From Sphingobacteriales bacterium (lineage in GTDB: Bacteria; Bacteroidota; Bacteroidia; Sphingobacteriales; Sphingobacteriaceae): a stretch of DNA of 57,364 nucleotides. Shown in pieces: positions 1-8,653 of this stretch. Numbering within the stretch: the first letter of the stretch is position 1; every line of letters starts with the position of its first letter. A program made the position numbers and the translations under genes. The stretch covers positions 1-57,364 of the forward strand of contig JAAFJW010000002.1 in NCBI GenBank assembly GCA_013298995.1. The letters run 5' to 3'. The notes beneath the pieces are model-generated. The model was not told the origin of the DNA and made no database searches. It saw only the letters and a program-made list of their open reading frames with translations.

Positions 1-274
1 CTTCTATCTGCTGGTCTATTTGTTGTGCCAGTTCGCGGGTGGGTGCCAGTATAAGGGTGTTTATACCTACCGTGTTTTCTTCGTTTATTTTATTAAGTAT
101 AGGCAGTAAATATGAGGCGGTTTTGCCTGTACCCGTTTGTGCACAAGCAATTAAATCTTTACCTTCTAATATTAGCGGAATAGCTTGTTTTTGTATAGGT
201 GTGGGCTCTTTATAAGCCATTGTATCCAATCCTTCTTGCAAAAGTTGGTTAAAGTTAAAATCGTTAAAAGTCAA
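1..274 (-). CDS. DEAD-box ATP-dependent RNA helicase, N-terminal part (runs off the window)
   Basis: This is the first 91 codons of a DEAD-box RNA helicase, an ATP-driven RNA-unwinding enzyme of the cytoplasm. The visible protein holds the Q motif (a conserved Phe, then PTPIQ), Walker A AQTGTGKT and motif Ia PTRELAQQ in the correct order and spacing. The DEAD, SAT and helicase-C motifs lie beyond the window edge. I start it at a TTG codon at 274-272: the reading then begins TFNDFNFNQ, which matches how this family begins in Bacteroidota, no ATG or GTG lies upstream before an in-frame stop, and a TACCTTTG promoter element sits about 30 bases upstream. Which of the several Bacteroidota paralogues (RhlE-like, DeaD-like) it is cannot be told from this fragment. 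Confidence 0.9.
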   Translation of the reverse strand, partial: MTFNDFNFNQLLQEGLDTMAYKEPTPIQKQAIPLILEGKDLIACAQTGTGKTASYLLPILNKINEENTVGINTLILAPTRELAQQIDQQIE

Positions 275-305
275 TTTTTTTAATTTATTATAATGTGATA
301 ATGTA

Positions 306-313
306 CAAAGGTA
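306..313 (-). promoter_or_regulatory. -7 promoter element of the helicase gene
   Basis: Read on the minus strand this is TACCTTTG, a perfect fit to the Bacteroidota TAnnTTTG element. It would start transcription near position 300, leaving a leader of about 25 nt before the TTG start codon. No clear TTTG is present at the -33 position. Confidence 0.45.
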
Positions 314-475
314 AGCGAATTATTATAAATCAGGCTGTTAATTATAAAATAGTGTAGCAAGTATTATGGTTTTGTGGGTGCAGTTGGGCTGGCGTATAAA
401 CTTATGTAGATAGTTGTAATTTTACGCAAATTAATGGTGCATATATATTAATAAATAGCGAGTTTTGTAAGCATT

Positions 476-1450
476 ATGCATAGCATTCCACAATTACAGC
501 AAATTATCCAAAAGGCAATGGATGATAAACAATATCCTAGCCACCCCAAAGAATTGTATGAACCTATTGCTTATTTGATGGCATTGGGCGGTAAACGCCT
601 GCGGCCAGCACTTGTATTAATGGCAACCGATTTATTTGGCGGTGATATATACAAGGCAATTAAACCTGCATTGGCTATCGAAACCTTCCATAATTTTACA
701 TTAATGCATGATGATATTATGGATAAAGCACCATTGCGGCGAGGCAAACCTACGGTGCATGAAAAATGGAGCGAATCTGTAGCCATACTATCGGGCGATG
801 TAATGTTTGTAGAGGCTTTTAAGCTGATGATACAGGTAGATGTATCTATTTTATCGCAAGTATTGGGTGTGTTTAACGATACCGCAGTGGGCGTATGCGA
901 AGGACAGCAAATTGATATGAATTTTGAAACTGCGAAGCGGGTTTCGGTAGCGGATTATGTAGAAATGATACGGCTTAAAACGGCTGTATTATTGGGCGGA
1001 GCGTTAAAAATAGGGGCATTGATAGGTGATGCTAGCTTAAGCGAGGCTGATAAATTGTATGATTTTGGTTTAAACCTTGGCATAGCTTTTCAGTTGCAAG
1101 ATGATATATTAGATGTATATGGCGACCCCGAAAAATTTGGTAAACAAGTAGGTGGTGATATTTTATCGAACAAAAAAACTTTTTTATTGATAAAAGCCCT
1201 CGAACTGGCTGATGAGCATACGCTGCAACAATTAAATGGGTATTTGGATAATGCCACAATCAGCCCCAGCGAAAAAGTACTTGCCGTAACTGCCATTTAT
1301 AATACATTAAATATTAAGGCTATTGCCCAAGCCGAAATGATGGCTTATGCCGAAATTGGCTTGAAAGCACTAAGCGAAATTGATGTAGCCGAGGAACAAA
1401 AACTGGTTTTAAAAGATTTTGCCAATATGCTGATAGAAAGGGAGCATTGA
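476..1450 (+). CDS. Polyprenyl (isoprenyl) diphosphate synthase
   Basis: A trans-prenyltransferase that condenses isopentenyl diphosphate with an allylic diphosphate, feeding menaquinone, undecaprenyl or carotenoid synthesis. The 324-residue length is usual. GGKRLRP (residues 38-44), the first aspartate-rich motif DDIMD (79-83) followed by LRRG, and the second aspartate-rich motif DDILD (209-213) are all present, so the Mg-diphosphate site is complete. The first motif has no two-residue insertion, unlike bacterial FPP synthases, and the residue five places before it is Phe74. A bulky aromatic there limits chain length in archaeal-type GGPP synthases, so a C20-range product is possible, but this is inference. 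The gene stands alone between the divergent helicase gene and the secreted protein gene. Confidence 0.9.
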   Translation: MHSIPQLQQIIQKAMDDKQYPSHPKELYEPIAYLMALGGKRLRPALVLMATDLFGGDIYKAIKPALAIETFHNFTLMHDDIMDKAPLRRGKPTVHEKWSESVAILSGDVMFVEAFKLMIQVDVSILSQVLGVFNDTAVGVCEGQQIDMNFETAKRVSVADYVEMIRLKTAVLLGGALKIGALIGDASLSEADKLYDFGLNLGIAFQLQDDILDVYGDPEKFGKQVGGDILSNKKTFLLIKALELADEHTLQQLNGYLDNATISPSEKVLAVTAIYNTLNIKAIAQAEMMAYAEIGLKALSEIDVAEEQKLVLKDFANMLIEREH

Positions 1451-1624
1451 TTTACCAAAAATTTATAAAAAACTTATTGATTGTAGTTTTACCAACAAAA
1501 AAACCCCATTAGTTAACATTATAATCACATTAAAGCACCAATTGCATTACATAAAATTTATGTTACGCTAACGTTTGTGCAATACTTTCGTAATCTTAAA
1601 CACACAAACAATTTTTTAAGAATT

Positions 1625-4600
1625 ATGAAAAAAATAATCCTCTTTTTTGCGGTACTTATTTGCACAAATTTTGTAGCAAAAGCCCAAACCCTTTTACACA
1701 GCTGGAATTTTAACAATTCTACCTCGCTAACTACTTTGTTAGCACCCAACACTGTACTTGTACCAGGTGCAAGTATTACACACAATGTGGTTACCAATAG
1801 CGAGATACCTATTACGGGTAATACTACTGGACAAGGGTTTGAAATTACCAACCCCAATGCCCGCAATGGCGATGTAGCTGGTGCACATTTACGTTTTAAC
1901 AATGCAGTAGGTGGCAACTTGGTTTTTGCATTACCTACTACAGGTTATAAAGATATTGTTGTTAAATACGCCACTAGGCGCTCTACCCAAGGTGCTTTTA
2001 ACCAAATTATTGATTATAGTATTGATGGTACAAATTATGTAAACTTTACTACCATAATGCCGTTAGAGGCTAATCCAGTTTTACAAACTTTGGATTTTGG
2101 CACAATTTTAACGGCCAACAACAATCCTAACTTTAAAATAAGAATTAGCTTTACACAAGGCGGGGCAACTGGTACGGCCGGCAATAACCGTTTCGATAAT
2201 TTTACCTTAGAGGGTAATTCATTGGCTGCCGCAGATGTAACCGCACCAAGCGTAGTTTTTACACCTTTAAACAATGTGCTTAATGCCAACATAAATACAC
2301 AACCAAAAATTAGTTTTAACGAACTTATTAGGTTAGTAGATAACAGCGCAATTACCAATGCCAATGTTGGTACTTTAGTAGAGTTACGTTTAAACGATGC
2401 TACTGGTGCATTGGTAGCATTTAACGCCACCATTACTGGTTCCGAAATTACCTTAGTGCCAAGCCTAGCTTTACTAAACAACCAAAAATATTATGTTGCC
2501 GTAAAACCTAATGTAATAGAAGATTTAAGTAATAACGCAATTACCACTACTCCATCATCGGTTTTTACAACTAGGGCTAATCAAATCGCATTTGCCAGCA
2601 ATTTTTTATCAGTTGCCGAAAACGCAGGCTCGGTAACGGTAACGTTAACCCTTACCGACCCTACCATTAGCAGCGCAAATTTAGTTTTAAAAGCTGCGCC
2701 GTTTAGTAACACCAGCGCAAGCGATATAACTTACGCCACCCAAACCTTAAATTTTACAGCTACAAGCAATGCCACCCAAACCATTACCATACCTATTACC
2801 GACGATTTATTATCGGAAATGGACGAATATTTTGTTTTAGCCTTAGAGAATTTAAACGGAGTAACATTAGCTGGTAAACAATTTTTAACCGTTTACATTA
2901 GAGATAACGACCGTGTTGCACCTGTACCTACGCAAGAACTTACCTTAAATTACACCAGTAGTTTTAAACCAAACACCGCCACTGGTAGCACCACCGAAAT
3001 TGTGGTACATGATGCAGCAACGCAGCGTTTATTTATGACAAGTGCTGTACAAGACCGTTTAGATATTGCTAATTTCTCAAATCCTGCTGCCGTAACTTTA
3101 ATAAAATCTATTAATATGGCACCTTACGGAGGCATAACCAGCGTAGCCGTTAAAAATGGTGTGGTTGCAGTTGCCTGCCCTAATGCCAATGAGCAGTTAG
3201 ATGGTTCGGTAGTGTTTTTTAATACCGATGGCGATTTTATAAAACAAGTTACCGTAGGCGCATTGCCCGATATGATTACCTTTTCGCCCGATGGCAATAA
3301 AATATTTACCGCCAACGAAGGCCAGCCAAATACCACTTACACCGTTGACCCCGAGGGTTCGGTATCTATTATCGATATTTCGGGCGGCATAGCATCGGTA
3401 AATCAGAGCAAAGTAACTACCTTACTTTTAACAGGTTTTAATGCACAAGAAGCAACTTTAATAGCTAGCGGTGTACGTAAAACCAGGTTATCTTCTACGC
3501 TTTCGCAAGATTTTGAACCAGAGTATGTAACCGTATCGGCCGATAATACAAAGGCTTGGGTGGTGATGCAAGAAAACAATGCAATAGCCGAAATTAACTT
3601 AGCCACCAATACTTACACCAGCTTATGGGCTTTAGGTAAAAAAGATTTTAATGTAAACGGAAGCGGTTTAGATGCGTCGGATAATAGCGGAAGAATTCAC
3701 ATTTCTAATTTCCCAGTAAAATCTTACTTTATGCCCGATGGTATTGCAAATTATACCGCAAATGGTAAAACTTATTTGGTTACCGCCAATGAAGGCGACG
3801 AAAAAGAATACGGTACTTTTGTAGAGCGCACCACAGTTGGTGCGGTTACTTTAGACCCTACCATTTTTCCTAATGGCGAAGTTTTAAAAGAAAACCACAA
3901 TTTAGGTAGATTACGCATAACCAGTTTTAATGGCGATACCGATAGTGATGGCGATTTTGATGAGTTGATAATGGTAGGTGCAAGGTCGTTCTCTATTTTT
4001 GATGCAAGTACAAAAGGTATAGTTTACGATAGCAAAGATGATATGGAGTTGTTTACCTCAAAATCTCCTATTACTTCCCCATTTTTTAATGCCGATAACG
4101 AAAGTAGCACTTTAAAAAACCGTAGCCGCTCTAAAGGTCCCGAGCCTGAGGGTGTAACACTTGCTACAATTGCTGGCCAAGTATATGCTTTTGTTGGTTT
4201 AGAAAGAGTAGGCGGTATAATGGTTTACAACATTACCGACCCTGCAAACGTAAAATTTGTAGATTATAAAAATAACCGTACTACAAACCAAGCCACCAGC
4301 GATTTAGGCCCTGAGGGTATTATTTATATTTCTGCAGCAAACAGCCCTACTGGCAAACCTTACGTTATGATTGCTAACGAAATAAGTGGCAATATATCGG
4401 TATTCGAGCTTGCAGGCACAGTGTTAACCAACCCTACAGTAAGTATTTCAAGCCCAACTAACAACGCTATTTTTGATGCAGGTACTCCAATTACTTTAAA
4501 AGCGGTTGCACATGATGAGAATGGTACAATTAAAAAAGTTGAGTTTTACAATTCAGGAAATTTGATTTTAACTGATAGTATTGCCCCGTACGAATTTTCT

Positions 4601-5524
4601 AGTAATGGAGTTGGAGCTGGAAGTTACTTAGTTACAGCTAAAGCTTTCGATAATAGCGGCAACAGTACAGTTTCTGATACTGTAAAAATTACGGTTACAG
4701 CTTGCACTCCTGTTGGACACATTACAGCCGAAGGATATTTTAATATTCCAGGTAAATTGGTTTCAAATCTTACAAGTAACTCTAATTATCCAAACAATCC
4801 AAGTATTAGCACTCAGCTTACCTCTTTAAACTATCAAAATATAGGTGATAACTACGGTGGAAGGTTGCGAGGATATATTTGCGCACCAGAAACAGGTAAT
4901 TATACTTTTTATATTGCCAGTAATGAGAACAGCGAACTTTACCTTAGCACAAATGGTGAAGCCAGCAATAAAAGAAAAATTGCCTATTTAAGTTCTGATG
5001 TTGCACCTAGAGCTTGGTTTACATTTTTTACTCAAAAATCTGTGCAAATTTTCTTACTAAAAGGGGCTCGTTATTACATTGAAGTACTTCATAAAGAAAG
5101 CACAGGTGCTGATCATCTTTCTGTAGGATGGAAAATTCCAGGGACAAATACTGTAAACGTAATTTCTGGAAGTTATCTTTCTCCAATTTCAAATAGCATG
5201 AGTACTTCTAGCTTAGCGTTTGCTGATATTAATAGTCTTTTAAATCAATCACAATTAAATGCTGATGCTACAAACAAGAAATCTCATACTTTAGTAGTTT
5301 ATCCTAACCCAGTAACAGCAAACATAATAAATGTAAAATCAAGTAACACTGATTTAAAGCAAGTTAATGTAAAACTATTTAGTATAAATGGAGCGTTAGT
5401 ATATCACGGTAAACCCGTTGTAACTGCTGGTAACTTCGAAATTAAATTAAACCATAAACCAGAATCGGGAGTTTATATTTTACATGTTGAAGGCCTAGGC
5501 ACACAACAATTAATAGTTAAATAA
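1625..5524 (+). CDS. Secreted multidomain choice-of-anchor-I propeller protein with T9SS sorting domain
   Basis: A 1299-residue extracellular protein. The ATG at 1625 is chosen over a GTG at 1577 because it begins a typical signal peptide, MKKIILFFAVLICTNFVAKA, with cleavage likely after Ala20. Domains in order, by eye: a discoidin/anchor-like beta region (20-200), an SbsA-type Ig domain (about 200-318), a Calx-beta domain (320-434, ending in a RDND calcium-type motif), a choice-of-anchor-I beta-propeller (438-933, with FSPDGNKIFTANEGQPN and LGPEGI repeats), a bacterial Ig domain (937-1025), a PA14 domain (1026-1190) and a type IX secretion C-terminal domain (about 1219-1299) beginning VVYPNPV and ending GLGTQQLIVK. 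It would cross the outer membrane through the Por/T9SS machinery and be surface-attached or released. Ligand and function are unknown; PA14 often binds carbohydrate. Codon use changes sharply from about base 4440 onward. Confidence 0.88.
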   Translation: MKKIILFFAVLICTNFVAKAQTLLHSWNFNNSTSLTTLLAPNTVLVPGASITHNVVTNSEIPITGNTTGQGFEITNPNARNGDVAGAHLRFNNAVGGNLVFALPTTGYKDIVVKYATRRSTQGAFNQIIDYSIDGTNYVNFTTIMPLEANPVLQTLDFGTILTANNNPNFKIRISFTQGGATGTAGNNRFDNFTLEGNSLAAADVTAPSVVFTPLNNVLNANINTQPKISFNELIRLVDNSAITNANVGTLVELRLNDATGALVAFNATITGSEITLVPSLALLNNQKYYVAVKPNVIEDLSNNAITTTPSSVFTTRANQIAFASNFLSVAENAGSVTVTLTLTDPTISSANLVLKAAPFSNTSASDITYATQTLNFTATSNATQTITIPITDDLLSEMDEYFVLALENLNGVTLAGKQFLTVYIRDNDRVAPVPTQELTLNYTSSFKPNTATGSTTEIVVHDAATQRLFMTSAVQDRLDIANFSNPAAVTLIKSINMAPYGGITSVAVKNGVVAVACPNANEQLDGSVVFFNTDGDFIKQVTVGALPDMITFSPDGNKIFTANEGQPNTTYTVDPEGSVSIIDISGGIASVNQSKVTTLLLTGFNAQEATLIASGVRKTRLSSTLSQDFEPEYVTVSADNTKAWVVMQENNAIAEINLATNTYTSLWALGKKDFNVNGSGLDASDNSGRIHISNFPVKSYFMPDGIANYTANGKTYLVTANEGDEKEYGTFVERTTVGAVTLDPTIFPNGEVLKENHNLGRLRITSFNGDTDSDGDFDELIMVGARSFSIFDASTKGIVYDSKDDMELFTSKSPITSPFFNADNESSTLKNRSRSKGPEPEGVTLATIAGQVYAFVGLERVGGIMVYNITDPANVKFVDYKNNRTTNQATSDLGPEGIIYISAANSPTGKPYVMIANEISGNISVFELAGTVLTNPTVSISSPTNNAIFDAGTPITLKAVAHDENGTIKKVEFYNSGNLILTDSIAPYEFSSNGVGAGSYLVTAKAFDNSGNSTVSDTVKITVTACTPVGHITAEGYFNIPGKLVSNLTSNSNYPNNPSISTQLTSLNYQNIGDNYGGRLRGYICAPETGNYTFYIASNENSELYLSTNGEASNKRKIAYLSSDVAPRAWFTFFTQKSVQIFLLKGARYYIEVLHKESTGADHLSVGWKIPGTNTVNVISGSYLSPISNSMSTSSLAFADINSLLNQSQLNADATNKKSHTLVVYPNPVTANIINVKSSNTDLKQVNVKLFSINGALVYHGKPVVTAGNFEIKLNHKPESGVYILHVEGLGTQQLIVK

Positions 5525-5544
5525 TTAGTTTTTAATTTTTAGAT

Positions 5545-5578
5545 AAAGAGAGCAGCGTAATAGCTGCTCTTTTTTTTT
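5545..5578 (+). terminator. Rho-independent terminator of the T9SS protein gene
   Basis: An 8-bp perfect stem (AGAGCAGC / GCTGCTCT) with a 6-nt loop, extended by A-T pairs and followed by a run of T. It begins about 20 nt after the stop codon. Confidence 0.85.
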
Positions 5579-5602
5579 GTGTAAGGATTTTTAGCGTATA
5601 AG

Positions 5603-5752
5603 TGTTAGAACGGAAATCCCTAAATTTTCTTAAATATTTAGCCTTTCTTATCACATCAAACTTTTCTCAGTAGTTATCGTTGCCCTATTTATGACAGTAA
5701 AATTTAAGAGTTTTGTGTTTTTTAAGAAAATTTAAAGGTTTCCGTTCAAACA
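5603..5752. repeat. MITE-like element with 32-bp terminal inverted repeats
   Basis: The arms 5603-5634 and 5721-5752 are inverted copies matching at 28 of 32 positions; the outermost shared words are AACGGAAA and TTTCCGTT, the innermost a perfect 14-mer TTTAAGAAAATTTA. They enclose 86 bp of AT-rich sequence without a reading frame. The size and form resemble a miniature inverted-repeat transposable element. No clear target-site duplication is visible. A long regulatory hairpin is the alternative. Confidence 0.5.
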
Positions 5753-5797
5753 TTAATTAAAGTTTAGATATATTTTTTCATGTGGCAAATTCAAGCA

Positions 5798-5824
5798 ATA
5801 AATGCCACACACCCAATTTTAGCG
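5798..5824 (+). repeat. Dispersed 27-mer, copy 1
   Basis: This 27-nt sequence (starts ATAAATGCCACACA, ends CCAATTTTAGCG) recurs at 24141-24167 in the same orientation with 25 of 27 identical bases. It lies 12 nt beyond the phoH stop codon. The upstream word TGTGGCA at 5781-5787 is complementary to TGCCACA inside it, so this copy could form a small hairpin. Its nature is unknown. Confidence 0.4.
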
Positions 5825-5836
5825 GTGTAAATTCCC

Positions 5837-6808
5837 CTACTGTATATCGCCATAGGCTTCTAAAATACGTTTCACCAGTTTATGGCGTACCACATCATCG
5901 CCGTTAAGGTAAATAATTTCTATCCCTTTAATTTCGGCCAAAATACGCAGGGCGTTGTGTAAACCCGATTGTTGCTTACGGGGTAAATCAATTTGGGTAA
6001 CATCGCCAGTAACAATAAATTTTGCGGTGGGCCCCATGCGGGTTAAAAACATTTTTAACTGTAAATCGGTACTGTTTTGGGCTTCATCTAATATTACGAA
6101 ACAATTATCTAGCGTACGGCCACGCATAAATGCCAAAGGCGCAATCTCGATGGTGCGGTTTTCGAGGTATGTTTTTAGCTTATCGGCAGGTATCATATCG
6201 TCCAAGGCATCGTATAATGGGCGTAGGTAAGGGTCTATTTTTTCTTTTAAATCTCCCGGAAGGAAACCTAAATTTTCGCCTGCTTCTACCGCTGGGCGAG
6301 TTAAAATAATACGCTTTATTTCTTTGTTTTTTAACGCCCTAACGGCAAGCGCTACAGCGGTATAAGTTTTACCTGTACCCGCTGGGCCTATGGCAAAAAG
6401 CACATCGTTTTTGGCCATACTATTTACCATACGGCGTTGGTTTACGGTACGGGCTCGCACCATAATCCCATTAGGGCCAAATACAATAACCTCCGATTGT
6501 GCCAAGCCTGCAGCCGTATCGCTACTGGGTGCATCGGCGGGGCTTTCGCTTTGGTTACGGCTACCCAATATACTTTCTACATCGTTGGTTGATAGGTTAT
6601 TAAACTGGTTAAGGTGGTTAATAATTTTGCTTATTTTTTTACTAAAAATTTGCAACTCTTCGTCATCGCCTAGGGCTTTTACTTCGGTACCACGGGCTAC
6701 AATTTTTAGTTTAGGAAACGCTCGTTTAATAATTTCGTAAAATTCGTTGTTGGGCCCCCATAATAAGGCAGGGCTTAAATTGTCGAGGGCTATTTTAATT
6801 TCGTTCAA
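5837..6808 (-). CDS. phoH: PhoH-like ATPase
   Basis: A cytoplasmic PhoH/YbeZ-type P-loop ATPase, 323 residues, usual for the family. An N-terminal RNA-binding-like region (about 1-110) precedes the ATPase: Walker A GPAGTGKT (141-148), the RPAVEAGE element (171-178), Walker B with DEAQN (241-245), and the sensor motif GDVTQIDLP (268-276). Family members work with YbeY in RNA metabolism and ribosome maturation; the exact role is unsettled. The start is a TTG codon at 6808-6806, giving a first residue followed by NEIKIALDN, the usual family beginning; no ATG fits better. It is transcribed away from the SAM hydroxide adenosyltransferase homologue and has no operon partner here. Confidence 0.92.
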   Translation of the reverse strand: MNEIKIALDNLSPALLWGPNNEFYEIIKRAFPKLKIVARGTEVKALGDDEELQIFSKKISKIINHLNQFNNLSTNDVESILGSRNQSESPADAPSSDTAAGLAQSEVIVFGPNGIMVRARTVNQRRMVNSMAKNDVLFAIGPAGTGKTYTAVALAVRALKNKEIKRIILTRPAVEAGENLGFLPGDLKEKIDPYLRPLYDALDDMIPADKLKTYLENRTIEIAPLAFMRGRTLDNCFVILDEAQNSTDLQLKMFLTRMGPTAKFIVTGDVTQIDLPRKQQSGLHNALRILAEIKGIEIIYLNGDDVVRHKLVKRILEAYGDIQ

Positions 6809-6911
6809 GGCTTAGTTTTTTTAAAGTCTGATATTTTTGTGAATTAAAAATTGAATATTTGCAAGCGTTAATGGTGTACCACAAGGTTAAGCATAAATAT
6901 TTAATTTTTTA

Positions 6912-7688
6912 ATGGCAATTATTACTTTAACTACCGATTTAGGCTATAAAGATTTTTACCAAGCTGCTTTAAAAGGAAGCATCCTAAAAATATTGCCCAG
7001 CGTAACTATTGTAGATGTTACCCACGAAATACAAGCCTTTAATATTTCGAGGGCGGCCTTTATTTTAAAAAACTGTTTTAATTACTTTCCGCAAGGTACA
7101 GTACATTTAATCGGCATTGATACCGTTTACAGTAAGCAACAAAAATATTTAGCTTTAAAATACAATGGGCATTATTTTGTAGGTGCTGATAATGGTATTT
7201 TTTCTTTAATTTTTGAGGCCGAACCCGAAGAAATTGTGGAAATAAATATTTTACAGGATTTAAAATTTTTACACTTTCCCCTAACCGATATTTTGGTAAA
7301 AGCAGCCTGTAGCCTAGCCTCAGGCGGTAAACTTAGCCAAATAGGCATCCCGGCCAACGGTATTGTAAAGCGTATTAGCCTGCACCCAGGGCTAGAGGGT
7401 AGCCAAATAAATGGTAGCGTAATTTTTATTGATACTTTTCAAAACGTAATTACCAATGTAACCAAAGATTTTTTTACCAAGGTACAACGAGGCCGAAACT
7501 TTACCCTTTATTTACGCAAACACGAAACCATTAAACAACTAAGTTGGCATTATAACGAAGTACCCGAAGGCGAAAAACTCTGCTTATTTGGCATCTCAAA
7601 CCATTTAGAAATAGCCATTAACAAAGGCAATGCAAGCGGCTTATTAGGCCTAAAAATTAACGATAGTATCAAAATAGAATTTGGGTAA
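6912..7688 (+). CDS. SAM hydroxide adenosyltransferase-family protein (DUF62)
   Basis: A 258-residue member of the family that hydrolyses S-adenosylmethionine to adenosine and methionine, and which also contains the SAM halogenases. The N-terminal motif TLTTDLGYKD (residues 5-14) supplies the conserved active-site Asp, and the central GADNG (about 92-96) and the C-terminal beta-barrel typical of the family are present. Nothing in the sequence suggests halogenase activity: free-standing genomic copies like this are generally the hydroxide-using enzymes. It is monocistronic, divergent from phoH, with about 100 nt of AT-rich spacer upstream and no strong terminator before bamD. Confidence 0.85.
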   Translation: MAIITLTTDLGYKDFYQAALKGSILKILPSVTIVDVTHEIQAFNISRAAFILKNCFNYFPQGTVHLIGIDTVYSKQQKYLALKYNGHYFVGADNGIFSLIFEAEPEEIVEINILQDLKFLHFPLTDILVKAACSLASGGKLSQIGIPANGIVKRISLHPGLEGSQINGSVIFIDTFQNVITNVTKDFFTKVQRGRNFTLYLRKHETIKQLSWHYNEVPEGEKLCLFGISNHLEIAINKGNASGLLGLKINDSIKIEFG

Positions 7689-7750
7689 GATTTTTTTATT
7701 CGCCCCTCTCCTATTTTAACATTGTTTAACCCCATCTGTTTTTATTAAAA

Positions 7751-7782
7751 ATTGACTTGTATTATTTATTAATCTATCTTTG
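7751..7782 (+). promoter_or_regulatory. Promoter of the bamD operon
   Basis: ATTG at 7751-7754, a 20-nt spacer, then TATCTTTG at 7775-7782: a good match to the Bacteroidota TTTG-N19-TAnnTTTG promoter. Transcription would begin about 5-8 nt downstream, which is at or beside the ATG at 7787. This argues against the upstream in-frame TTG at 7757 as start and suggests a leaderless or nearly leaderless mRNA. Confidence 0.6.
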
Positions 7783-7786
7783 CAGG

Positions 7787-8653
7787 ATGTTTAAAAACAA
7801 GGTAATCGTAATTCTGAGTTTTATTATTTTATGTGCAACCGTTTTCACGGGATGTAAAAGCCGTTTCGAGAAACTAAAAGCCAGTACCGATGTGCCTAAA
7901 AAATACCAAGAAGCCATCCGTTTATACAACAAAAAAGATTATGCCAAGGCCTTAATTTTGTTCGACGATTTGGTACAACGTTACCGAGGTCGCTCCGAAG
8001 CCGAAGATTTATATTATTACTACTCGTTTAGTAATTACAAATTAAAAGATTATTTATCAGCAAGGTATCATTTTAAAACCTTTGCCGAAACCTATCCCAA
8101 TAGCACCCGAGCCGAAGAGTGTAGGTTTATGGCCGCCTATTGTTTTTACCAAGATTCACCCAATTTTTCGCTCGACCAAGAGAATACCTATAAAGCTATC
8201 GAGGCCTTGCAATTGTTTATCAACTTATATCCTAAAAGTAACCGTGTAGCCGAAGCCAGCAAACTAATACAGGATTTGAGAGATAAATTAGAAAAAAAAT
8301 CGTACGCCAATGCCAACTTATTTTTGACAATAGGCGATTACCAAGCAGCCGTAATAGCGTTCCGAAATTCGATACGTGATTTCCCCGATACAAAATTTGC
8401 CGAAGAAATGGAATTTTTAACCATAAAATCTTTATATCTTTACGCAAAAAATAGCTACGAAACAAAACAAGAAGACCGCTACACCGAAACCATTGATGAG
8501 TATAACCGATTTATAGAAAAATACCCCAAAAGTAGCTACACCAAAGAAGCCGATAAATTAAAACACGAATCAGAAAAAGGTATAGAAAACGCAAAAAACA
8601 TTTTGGCACTAAGCCTCGAATATAAAAAAGCACAAAATGACACAAAACAATAA
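7787..8653 (+). CDS. bamD: Outer membrane protein assembly factor BamD (lipoprotein)
   Basis: The TPR lipoprotein of the BAM complex that inserts beta-barrel proteins into the outer membrane. From ATG 7787 the protein has 288 residues. The lipoprotein signal ends in VFTGC with the lipidated Cys23. It is followed by tetratricopeptide units with the typical YNKKDYAKALILFDDLVQRY helix pair (about residues 41-60), AEDLYYYYSFSNYKLKDY, and later copies to about residue 270. The in-frame TTG at 7757 would add ten residues ahead of the signal peptide and lies upstream of the predicted transcription start, so it is rejected. It overlaps rpoZ by 17 nt and opens the operon bamD-rpoZ-coaBC-DUF4835-recN, an arrangement familiar in Bacteroidota. 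Confidence 0.92.
   Translation: MFKNKVIVILSFIILCATVFTGCKSRFEKLKASTDVPKKYQEAIRLYNKKDYAKALILFDDLVQRYRGRSEAEDLYYYYSFSNYKLKDYLSARYHFKTFAETYPNSTRAEECRFMAAYCFYQDSPNFSLDQENTYKAIEALQLFINLYPKSNRVAEASKLIQDLRDKLEKKSYANANLFLTIGDYQAAVIAFRNSIRDFPDTKFAEEMEFLTIKSLYLYAKNSYETKQEDRYTETIDEYNRFIEKYPKSSYTKEADKLKHESEKGIENAKNILALSLEYKKAQNDTKQ

Noticed and set aside
1577-1624. Upstream GTG start for the T9SS protein
   Set aside because: The ATG at 1625 begins a proper signal peptide; the extra 16 residues would spoil it.
7757-7786. Upstream TTG start for bamD
   Set aside because: It precedes the predicted transcription start and would put ten residues ahead of a lipoprotein signal peptide.
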